Shown here one piece after another: positions 1 to 5,046 of a stretch of DNA of 5,046 nucleotides. The notes beneath the pieces were generated by a model, which was not told where the DNA came from, searched no databases, and saw only the letters and a program-made list of their open reading frames with translations. This stretch comes from Streptosporangiaceae bacterium (lineage in GTDB: Bacteria; Actinomycetota; Actinomycetes; Streptosporangiales; Streptosporangiaceae), in the NCBI GenBank assembly GCA_030039095.1, contig JASHQP010000521.1, positions 1 through 5,046 on the forward strand. Direction: 5' to 3'. The translations under genes were made by a program, and so were the position numbers. The number at the start of each line of letters is the position of its first letter. Position 1 is the first letter of the stretch.

Positions 1-44
1 GCCGCCGCCCTGCGCCCCGCCGCCGCCCTGCGCCCCGCCGCCGC
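1..44. repeat. 18-bp tandem repeat coding for a Gly-Ala-Gln-Gly hexapeptide
   Basis: Two identical 18-base units (1-18 and 19-36) are followed by a partial third (37-44). On the minus strand each unit encodes the hexapeptide GAQGGG inside the C-terminal tail of the channel. Because the unit is a multiple of three, gain or loss of copies keeps the frame. The array continues beyond the left edge, so total copy number is unknown. Confidence 0.85.
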
Positions 45-963
45 GCGGCCCATTGGCCTGGTTCGGGGATGGATTGTCCGGTACGTTCATCGGGCGGCCG
101 ATCTGTGTCGGCAGCCACAGGGTGCCCAGCGTCCCCTGCGCCGCCTCGGTGCCGTGCGTCCCGCCGCCACGACCGCGCAGGACGTACGCGATGCCGACCG
201 CGATGGCCGCCCCGGCCACCGGCCCGGCCAGGTAGGCCCACCACGAGGTCCAGTCGCCGAGCACCAGGGCAGGCCCGAGCGAGCGCGCCGGGTTCATCGA
301 CGCGCCGCTGACCGGCGACCCCCACAGCCCGGCCAGCGCAATGTAGCTGCCGACCCCGATCGCGGCGAACGGGCCGATCTGCTGCGCGCCCGATGCGGTC
401 CCGAGGATCGTGCTGACGAGGCCGACGGTCAGCACCGCCTCCCACAGCATCGCGGTCACCGTGGGGATGCCGGGTCCCGGCAGGGTCAGCCCTGCGGAGC
501 CGTGCTTGCCGATCAGCGCCCACAGCAGCAGCGTGGCCGCCACGGCCCCGGCGAACTGCGCGACGATATAGGCGGGGACCCGCCGCCACGGAAAGTTGCC
601 GCGGAGCGCGAACGCAAAGCTGACCGCTGGATTGAGATGTGCGCCGGAGACCGCGCCCATGAACAGGATGATCGCCATCACCATCAGCGCGGGCGCCACC
701 ACGAGCGCGGTGGACGAGATGGCGTGACCGCCGAACCTGGCGTTCACCATGCCCCCGCCCACGGCGACCAGCGCCAGGAGAAACGTGCCCAGCAACTCCG
801 AGAAGACCCGCCGCCACTCGTATTTGGAGTCCCAGAAGTCGAACCGCCTGACAAAGGCGTTCGGCAGCTCGGCCAGCGCGCGTATGTCAACCGGGGCCTC
901 ACGGGGAATCGGCTGACCCGGCGGCGCTCCGGCACCGGGCGGCCCGGCCTGGCTGCTGCTCAA
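1..963 (-). CDS. MIP-family channel (aquaporin / glycerol-facilitator type), C-terminus cut by window edge
   Basis: Membrane channel for water or small neutral solutes in the cytoplasmic membrane. The 321 visible codons show six hydrophobic segments (about residues 53-73, 83-103, 129-151, 168-188, 196-214, 241-262) and both pore half-helices: SGAHLNPAVS with NPA at 111-113 and SGASMNPARS with NPA at 224-226 followed by Arg227. The conserved membrane glutamates of segments 1 and 4 are present (Glu56, Glu175). These features establish the family; the substrate is not known. The start is TTG at 963-961: an upstream in-frame TAA closes the frame at about 1047, a strong GAGGAGG lies 7 bases ahead, and there is no ATG or GTG before residue 68. 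The N-terminus is a Pro/Gly-rich, presumably cytosolic extension of about 50 residues. After segment 6 comes a tail of at least 59 residues ending in Gly-Ala-Gln-Gly repeats that leaves the window, so the stop is not seen. Family membership is very sure; the aquaporin versus glycerol-channel choice is open. Confidence 0.93.
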   Translation of the reverse strand, partial: MSSSQAGPPGAGAPPGQPIPREAPVDIRALAELPNAFVRRFDFWDSKYEWRRVFSELLGTFLLALVAVGGGMVNARFGGHAISSTALVVAPALMVMAIILFMGAVSGAHLNPAVSFAFALRGNFPWRRVPAYIVAQFAGAVAATLLLWALIGKHGSAGLTLPGPGIPTVTAMLWEAVLTVGLVSTILGTASGAQQIGPFAAIGVGSYIALAGLWGSPVSGASMNPARSLGPALVLGDWTSWWAYLAGPVAGAAIAVGIAYVLRGRGGGTHGTEAAQGTLGTLWLPTQIGRPMNVPDNPSPNQANGPRGGGAQGGGGAQGGG

Positions 964-970
964 CGGCCCG

Positions 971-977
971 CCTCCTC
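971..977 (-). promoter_or_regulatory. Strong Shine-Dalgarno site that fixes the TTG start of the MIP channel
   Basis: Read on the minus strand this is GAGGAGG, ending 7 bases before the TTG at 963-961. It is the best ribosome-binding match found ahead of any gene here, and it is the main reason to accept a TTG start in a frame that has no early ATG or GTG. Confidence 0.75.
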
Positions 978-1041
978 GAGAGTCGGCGACCGAACCCGAC
1001 GCGCTGCGGCTAACCCGCCCAGGTGGGGATGGATTAGCGCG

Positions 1042-1071
1042 ATCTTACGTCCAAGGTGGTCGCGAGTTGAA
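1042..1071 (-). promoter_or_regulatory. Possible housekeeping-type promoter for the MIP channel gene
   Basis: In the 116-base gap between the regulator stop and the channel start, the minus strand has TTCAAC (1071-1066), an 18-base spacer and TAAGAT (1047-1042). The -10 matches TATAAT at 4 of 6 positions and the -35 is weak (3 of 6). The patch is noticeably more A/T-rich than its surroundings, and the resulting leader would be roughly 70 bases. No terminator-like hairpin was found in the gap, so read-through from the regulator gene is also possible. Low confidence. Confidence 0.27.
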
Positions 1072-1079
1072 GTTTCGGT

Positions 1080-3218
1080 TCACCTGTTCTTCGCTTTCAC
1101 GTGTGACAGCGCCCGGGGCAGCGGCTGCTGCGCCCATATGATCTTGCCCGTGCCGGTGTGCCGGGTACCCCAGCGCTCGGCGAGCTGGGCGACCAGCATC
1201 AGGCCGCGGCCGTCCTCGTCGTAGCGGTCGGCGCGGCGCAGCTGCGGTGCGGAACTGCTGCCGTCGAAGACTTCGCAGCTCAGCACGCCGTCCAGGATGA
1301 TCCGGAGCTGGACCGGTTCGTGGGCGTGCCGGATGGCGTTCGTGACCAGCTCGCTGACCAGCAGCTCGGTCGTGTCGGTGATGTCTTCCAGGCCCCAGTC
1401 CGCGAGCTGGCGGGCGGTACGGGCCCGGGCGTCGGCGACCACCGACGGGTGGGTGGGCAGGTCCCAGCAGACGATCCGGTCCGGCCCCAGGGCGCGGGTG
1501 CGGGCGACGAGCAGGGCCGCGTCGTCCTCTGCCTGCCCGGGAATCAGCGCCTCGACCAGGTTGTCGCAGACGGCGTCCAGCGACGGGCGGGCGCCCGGGA
1601 AGCCGTCCGCCCCGTGGTGCACCGCGCCGAGGACCTTTCGCATGGCGTCCAGCCCGGCGTCGATGTCCCGCTGGCGCGACTCGATCAGGCCGTCGGTATA
1701 AAGCACGAGCAGGCTGCCCTCGGGCAGCTCCACCTCGGCCTCCTCGAACGGCAGCCCGCCCAGGCCCAGCGGCGGCCCGGCCGGCAGGTCAAGGTACTCG
1801 ACCTCCCCGTCCGGCGTCACGACCGCGGGCATCGGATGGCCCGCCCTGGCCATGCAGCAGCGGCGCGACACCGGGTCATACACGGCGTACAGGCACGTCG
1901 CGCTCAGGTCACCGGCTTCGGCCGAAGGCTCCTGCTCGGCACCGAGTCGCGCGACCACGTCGTCGAGCCTGGTGAGCAGCTCTTCCGGTTCCAGGTCGAT
2001 GTCGGCGAGGGTCGCCGTGGCGGTCCGCAGCCGGCCCATGGTGGCCGCGGCGTGGATGCCGTGGCCCGCCACGTCGCCGACGACCAGGCCGACCCGGCTG
2101 CCGGACAGCCGGATCACGTCGAACCAGTCGCCGCCCACGGCGACGCCGGACTGCGAGGGGAGATAGCGGGTCGCCACCTCGACCGCCGACTGCACGGGCT
2201 GGCGCTGCTGCAGCAGGCTGCGCTGCAGCGTCAGCACGGCGGCGTGCTCCCGGCTGTAGCGGCGCGCGTTGTCGATGCAGACCGCGGCCCGCCCGACGAT
2301 CTCCTCGGCCAGCAGCAGGTCGTCATCCGCGAAGGCATGCTGACGCCGGTGCCGCATGAAGACCGTGACCCCGAGGGTGGCTCCCCGGGCTTGCACCGGG
2401 ACCAGCATCATGGACCTGATCCCGTGCCGGACGATACTCGCGACCCGCGCGGCATCCACCACGGCCCACTCGGCGAGATCCTCGCCCGTCCCCGAATAGC
2501 TCACCGGCCGTCCGGTCGCCAGACACTCGGCGACGGCCGAGTCCTCGGCGTAGAAGGTGACCTGCCCAGGCCTGGCCACTGCCTCGGGGACGCCGGACAG
2601 GACAGAACCACAGGCGAGCCGGTGAAATGGGATCGAGCCCTCGACCCGGCCGCTGACCGGCTCGTCGCCCCGGACCACGGAATCCAGCAGATCGATCATG
2701 ACAAGGTCGGCGAGCCGCGGCACGGCGACCTCCACCAGTTCCTCGGCCGTCCTGGTCACGTCCAGGGTGCTGCCGATCCGCGTGCTCGCCTCGTTGACCA
2801 GCGCCAGCCGCTGCCTGGCCCGGAACTGCTCGGTCACGTCAAAGCCGACGATCAGCACACCGTGTACCCGGCCCGCCGGGTCCTTCACCGGCGACAGGTA
2901 GGTCTCGACGGCGTGGTCCCGGTGCTGGCCGGGCAGCCGGAAGATCCCCCGCCACAGGTCCGGCTCGCCGGTGAGCGCCACCTGACGCGCGCACGCCACG
3001 CACGATTCCGTCGCGGACGTCGATTGCAGGTCGGTCAGCCGCAGGCCCAGGCCCTCGGCCTCACCGCTAATCCCCAGAATCCGGCACATCGCCGCATTCA
3101 GCCGCAGATGCCGCATCTGCGTGTCGACGAGAGCCATGACGACGGGGCACTGGGCAACTGCCCAGTCCACCAACTCCTGCAGGTTGGTGCCCCGGAAGTC
3201 GGCCTCCCGCCGCGTCAT
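1080..3218 (-). CDS. PAS-GAF-SpoIIE (PP2C) phosphatase with C-terminal RsbW-like kinase domain
   Basis: Predicted cytosolic 712-residue regulator of the partner-switching type. In that family the PP2C domain dephosphorylates an anti-anti-sigma (STAS) protein and the HATPase domain phosphorylates it and/or binds a sigma factor. Domain order: PAS about 14-132; GAF about 140-320; SpoIIE/PP2C about 345-575; HATPase about 580-705. The phosphatase motifs are intact: GGDWFD (362-367), GDVAGHG (381-387), AGHPMP (459-464), LYTDGLIE (506-513), DDAALLVAR (565-573). Asp364, Asp382, Asp509 and Asp565/566 are the expected metal ligands. The kinase N box (SELVTNAIRHA, Glu623 and Asn627), G1 (FDGS, 651-654) and G2 (EDGRGLMLVAQLAERWG) are also present. 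No membrane segment is evident. ATG at 3218 was chosen because the PAS domain starts soon after; the frame stays open to 3512, but that part overlaps the hydrolase gene and has no domain character. No clear Shine-Dalgarno site precedes it. No STAS partner or sigma gene lies in the window. Confidence 0.93.
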   Translation of the reverse strand: MTRREADFRGTNLQELVDWAVAQCPVVMALVDTQMRHLRLNAAMCRILGISGEAEGLGLRLTDLQSTSATESCVACARQVALTGEPDLWRGIFRLPGQHRDHAVETYLSPVKDPAGRVHGVLIVGFDVTEQFRARQRLALVNEASTRIGSTLDVTRTAEELVEVAVPRLADLVMIDLLDSVVRGDEPVSGRVEGSIPFHRLACGSVLSGVPEAVARPGQVTFYAEDSAVAECLATGRPVSYSGTGEDLAEWAVVDAARVASIVRHGIRSMMLVPVQARGATLGVTVFMRHRRQHAFADDDLLLAEEIVGRAAVCIDNARRYSREHAAVLTLQRSLLQQRQPVQSAVEVATRYLPSQSGVAVGGDWFDVIRLSGSRVGLVVGDVAGHGIHAAATMGRLRTATATLADIDLEPEELLTRLDDVVARLGAEQEPSAEAGDLSATCLYAVYDPVSRRCCMARAGHPMPAVVTPDGEVEYLDLPAGPPLGLGGLPFEEAEVELPEGSLLVLYTDGLIESRQRDIDAGLDAMRKVLGAVHHGADGFPGARPSLDAVCDNLVEALIPGQAEDDAALLVARTRALGPDRIVCWDLPTHPSVVADARARTARQLADWGLEDITDTTELLVSELVTNAIRHAHEPVQLRIILDGVLSCEVFDGSSSAPQLRRADRYDEDGRGLMLVAQLAERWGTRHTGTGKIIWAQQPLPRALSHVKAKNR

Positions 3219-3224
3219 TCTGTC

Positions 3225-3235
3225 ACAGTACGCTA
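3225..3235 (-). promoter_or_regulatory. Candidate -10 element for a leaderless transcript of the SpoIIE-type regulator
   Basis: On the minus strand TACTGT (3230-3225), a TANNNT-type -10, is followed by exactly six bases and then the ATG at 3218, the spacing expected if transcription starts at the A of the start codon. An overlapping alternative, TAGCGT (3235-3230) preceded by TGG, resembles an extended -10. There is no convincing -35 and no Shine-Dalgarno sequence. Leaderless genes are common in actinobacteria, so this is plausible but unproven. Confidence 0.3.
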
Positions 3236-3262
3236 CCAGCCGTGTGCGTATTGCGGGACGCC

Positions 3263-3276
3263 TGACGACTTCGTCA
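3263..3276. repeat. 14-bp inverted repeat at the hydrolase stop codon, upstream of the regulator gene
   Basis: The plus strand reads tgacga-ct-tcgtca: two perfect 6-base arms around a 2-base centre. It includes the hydrolase stop codon (3276-3274) and lies 45 bases ahead of the regulator start. The loop is too small for a good RNA hairpin and no U-run follows, so a protein-binding operator for the regulator gene fits better than a terminator; chance occurrence cannot be excluded. Confidence 0.35.
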
Positions 3277-4734
3277 CGCAGGGTAAGCGGCGGCGGCGAC
3301 GGCGGCGATCTCGCCGGCGTCGTCGGCCAGCAGGAAGCCACGGGCCACGGCGCGCTCGGTGGCCGCCGCGAACGCGGCGGCGTACTCGTCCCGGCCGCCG
3401 GGGTAGCGGCGGGCAAGCTCCGCGGCGCCGAACTCCCGCGTCGTGCCGAGCAGGATCGCGAGCCCGGGCGCCCCGTCCGGCGCGATCCCGGACAGCGCGG
3501 CGACCGGAACATCGACCCAGCCGGTCCTGATGCCCCCGCGCGCGATCCCGGAGTCGTCCGTGACCAGGAGCATGTGGTCGTCGGGGTCGACCTCGAGCAG
3601 CGGGGAAGGCGGCGGCGGGTCGCCGCCGCGCGCCCACCGGTCCAGGTGCGCGATCGCGGCCTGCGCCACGTAGTGATGCTGCGGACCGGAGTTCACCGGC
3701 GCGGGCACCCGCATCCCGAGCGGCTCAGCGGTCGGCGCCAGCAGCCGGGCGAGTTCGGCGGGCGGCAGGTCGCCGGAGTCCATGAACGAGGCGCCGCCGA
3801 GCAGGTACGTGTCGGCGTGCGAGGCGCCGGCGATCTCCCACCACCGGAACCGGGTGCTCGCGGGCTGGCGCGCGGTCACCCCGGCCAGCACGCCGGTCAC
3901 GTCGGTCTCGGTCTGCACGGTCAGCACCGGGGCGACGTCCGTGCGCACCCGCACGCCGTCGGGCCCCTCGGCCCGGATCTGGCCGCCCCACCCCGACAGC
4001 GGCGCCGCGCGCCCGGTGCGGCAGCCGATCAGGTAGCCGTCGCAGGCCGCCTCGGGCGGCAGCGTCGGCGCGACCGCGTTGACGTAGCTGACCAGGTGGA
4101 TCGCTGACTGGGACACCCCGGCCGCGAGCAGGCACGTGGCCCCCGGCGGCCCGAGCACCGCGCCCGCGCGGACCGCGCGTGCGGCCTGGGCGAAGATGTC
4201 GAAGCAGAACGCGTCGCCCGGGTGGTGCAGGGACCCGTAGCGCGCCGGGTCGCTCTCCTTCAGCGCGGGCAGCGCCGTCATCCGCCCCGCAGGCCCGGGC
4301 TCGGGCCCGGCCTGCTCCCGCTCGGCGGCGAAGATGTCGCCGCCGCCCTCGACGCCGACCCGCTGGGCCGACACGCCGACCCAGGCCCAGCCCGACCTGA
4401 GCACGTGCCGGTGGGTCAGCATCCAGTGCGCCGGCGCGTCGAACCCGGCGCTGACGTTGAGCCATTCCAGGATGACCGTGCCGGTGAACGCGGCCGGGTC
4501 GGCGGGCCGGCACACCACGAGGCGCGTGGCGAACGCCGCCTGGCCCGAGGGGGTGACTTCCCAGTAGCCGTCGGCCCCGGCGGGCCTGGCCGGCTCGTAG
4601 CACGTCGCGGTGCCGTCGATGAAGAACTCTTCGAGGGTGTAGCCGAGCTGGCCGAGATCGAAGCCCGCCATGAGGATCCCCGGCTGCCCTGAGACAGGCC
4701 CGGTCACCCGGGCAGACCCGTCCATTTGCCGCAC
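3274..4734 (-). CDS. Alpha/beta-hydrolase-domain protein of uncharacterised substrate
   Basis: A 486-residue protein resembling the family annotated only as 'alpha/beta hydrolase domain' (recalled as Pfam Abhydrolase_10). Family-like signatures: RVTGPVSG (9-16), LEWLNVSAGFDAP (89-101), WVGVSAQRVGV (118-128), YGSLHHPGDAFCFDIFAQA (166-184) and EIAGASHADTY (300-310). The likely nucleophile is Ser208 in GVSQS (206-210), with His306 as the catalytic base and Glu276 or Asp278 (QTETDV) as the acid. No signal peptide or membrane segment is seen, so it is probably cytosolic. An esterase-like role would follow from the fold, but no substrate can be named. GTG at 4734 gives the longest frame after an in-frame stop at 4791-4789; ATG at 4725 is an equally reasonable start, since neither has a good Shine-Dalgarno site and the recognisable family sequence begins after both. 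It lies 54 bases after the probable serpin and 55 bases before the regulator, with no evident functional tie to either. Confidence 0.88.
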   Translation of the reverse strand: MRQMDGSARVTGPVSGQPGILMAGFDLGQLGYTLEEFFIDGTATCYEPARPAGADGYWEVTPSGQAAFATRLVVCRPADPAAFTGTVILEWLNVSAGFDAPAHWMLTHRHVLRSGWAWVGVSAQRVGVEGGGDIFAAEREQAGPEPGPAGRMTALPALKESDPARYGSLHHPGDAFCFDIFAQAARAVRAGAVLGPPGATCLLAAGVSQSAIHLVSYVNAVAPTLPPEAACDGYLIGCRTGRAAPLSGWGGQIRAEGPDGVRVRTDVAPVLTVQTETDVTGVLAGVTARQPASTRFRWWEIAGASHADTYLLGGASFMDSGDLPPAELARLLAPTAEPLGMRVPAPVNSGPQHHYVAQAAIAHLDRWARGGDPPPPSPLLEVDPDDHMLLVTDDSGIARGGIRTGWVDVPVAALSGIAPDGAPGLAILLGTTREFGAAELARRYPGGRDEYAAAFAAATERAVARGFLLADDAGEIAAVAAAAYPA

Positions 4735-4738
4735 TTTA

Positions 4739-4750
4739 CCGGATTTCCGG
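4739..4750. repeat. Short perfect dyad just upstream of the hydrolase start
   Basis: The sequence ccggatttccgg is two 5-base arms around a 2-base centre. It ends four bases before the GTG start at 4734. It occupies the place where a Shine-Dalgarno site should be and contains only a weak GGAAA. It could be an operator or chance. Low confidence. Confidence 0.25.
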
Positions 4751-4770
4751 GCCGCTGCGGGAGCGTCACC

Positions 4771-4792
4771 GTGAGCCCGCCGCCGGGCTCAC
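4771..4792 (-). terminator. GC-rich hairpin overlapping the serpin stop codon, possible U-less terminator
   Basis: Two perfect 9-base arms (gtgagcccg at 4771-4779 and cgggctcac at 4784-4792) flank a 4-base loop, giving a stable stem. The right arm contains the stop codon of the upstream gene (4791-4789), and the hairpin ends 36 bases before the hydrolase GTG. No T-run follows on the minus strand. Hairpins without a U-tract are often proposed as terminators or mRNA-stabilising elements in actinobacteria, so it may partly separate the two genes. Confidence 0.5.
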
Positions 4793-5046
4793 TCCTCGCC
4801 GGCGTCCCCGGGATCTGCCACCCACGCCGAGAACACCGGCAGGCCGTGCCACGGGCCAGGATCCGCATCGCCAGGCGTGTCCACGGTGACCGCGACGACC
4901 GCGTACGGGTGGCCGAACCGCAGCTCGGCGGCGCGCACCAGGCCCGGCCGGGGCACCCGCATGGCCAGCGCCACGGCCAGCCCGCTCACCGCGGCCGCCT
5001 CGAACCCGGTCCGGCTGTACCGCGCCATCGCCGCCTGCCGGGCCTG
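4789..5046 (-). CDS. C-terminal end of a probable serpin (serine protease inhibitor), 5' part outside window
   Basis: The 85 visible codons are open to the right edge, so the start and most of the protein (serpins are usually about 350-420 residues) are missing. Counting from the edge, residues 13-19 (TGFEAAA) resemble the serpin hinge that begins the reactive-centre loop. A hydrophobic stretch ending near AMRVP (28-32) follows, where the scissile bond would lie. Then comes ELRFGHPYAVVAV, matching the strand after the loop (family pattern F-x-(D)-(R/H)-P-(F/Y)), and finally GLPVFSAWVADP, matching the closing strand and its 'G-x-V-x-(D/N)-P' end. If right, the protein traps a serine protease by a suicide loop-insertion mechanism; target and location cannot be judged without the N-terminus. 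An ATG at 5028 lies in the frame but would leave only 79 residues and cut the fold, so it is not the start. The call rests on the tail pattern alone. Confidence 0.65.
   Translation of the reverse strand, partial: QARQAAMARYSRTGFEAAAVSGLAVALAMRVPRPGLVRAAELRFGHPYAVVAVTVDTPGDADPGPWHGLPVFSAWVADPGDAGEE

Noticed and set aside
1..44. The short tandem repeats at the left edge as a CRISPR array or non-coding repeat
   Set aside because: The 18-base units are contiguous with no spacers and translate in frame as the channel's Gly-rich tail.
1044..1070. A CGCGA/TCGCG inverted repeat in the gap ahead of the channel gene
   Set aside because: The arms are only 5 bases with a 17-base spacer, weak and expected by chance in GC-rich DNA; no T-run makes it a terminator.
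154..1224. A 356-codon plus-strand open frame opposite the MIP channel
   Set aside because: The translation is Arg/Pro-rich nonsense and spans both the channel gene and the gap. The minus strand has both NPA motifs and six membrane segments.
3219..3512. An N-terminal extension of the regulator to a start at 3512 (810 residues)
   Set aside because: It overlaps the hydrolase coding sequence by more than 230 bases, is Arg/Ser/Pro-rich and has no domain. The PAS domain starts shortly after the ATG at 3218.
1158..3530. A 790-codon open frame on the plus strand opposite the SpoIIE-type regulator
   Set aside because: Its translation is low-complexity Arg/Gly/Pro/His sequence with no domain. The minus strand carries intact PAS, GAF, PP2C and HATPase motifs. 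It is a shadow frame of GC-rich coding DNA.
3480..3552. A 13-base direct repeat (gcgcgatcccgga) about 59 bases apart
   Set aside because: Both copies fall within the hydrolase coding region and encode Ser-Gly-Ile-Ala in frame, so local codon bias is a sufficient explanation.
3121..4107. A 328-codon plus-strand frame across the regulator/hydrolase junction
   Set aside because: It is low-complexity and antisense to two well-supported genes, with no supporting motif.
3725..4603. A 292-codon minus-strand frame inside the hydrolase gene
   Set aside because: It is an out-of-frame Arg/Gly-rich shadow of the hydrolase with no recognisable motif.

Overview
The window reads as chromosomal DNA from a high-GC actinomycete (a Streptomyces- or Streptosporangium-like organism; genus not determinable). 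Grounds: very high G+C throughout, strong third-position G/C, a TTG start with a strong Shine-Dalgarno site, and a PAS-GAF-SpoIIE-HATPase regulator of a kind abundant in that phylum. All four genes are on the minus strand, so the window is transcribed from its right end to its left end. No RNA gene, insertion sequence, CRISPR array or integration site is visible.

In transcription order: (1) 5046-4789, the last 85 codons of a probable serpin, cut by the right edge just before its reactive-centre loop; (2) 4734-3274, a 486-residue alpha/beta-hydrolase-domain protein of uncharacterised substrate, with an apparent Ser-Asp/Glu-His triad; (3) 3218-1080, a 712-residue sensor/phosphatase/kinase protein (PAS, GAF, SpoIIE-type PP2C phosphatase, RsbW-like HATPase) of the partner-switching type that controls alternative sigma factors; (4) 963-1, a MIP-family channel (aquaporin/glycerol facilitator) with both NPA boxes and a glycine/glutamine-rich repeat tail running off the left edge. 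Gaps are 54, 55 and 116 bases, and no intergenic stretch exceeds 300 bases.

The gaps are short enough for read-through, but several signals suggest separate units. A 9-bp-arm hairpin overlaps the serpin stop codon, a 14-bp dyad overlaps the hydrolase stop, a TANNNT element sits exactly where a leaderless transcript of the regulator would need it, and a possible -35/-10 pair lies ahead of the channel gene. A functional link is plausible only for the last two genes (stress-type regulator next to a water/solute channel), and that is inference from position.

Nothing here is clearly a new biological system. The points most worth a second look are the channel's repeat tail and unusual predicted pore residues, the serpin's reactive loop, and the co-directional arrangement with dyads at two gene ends.
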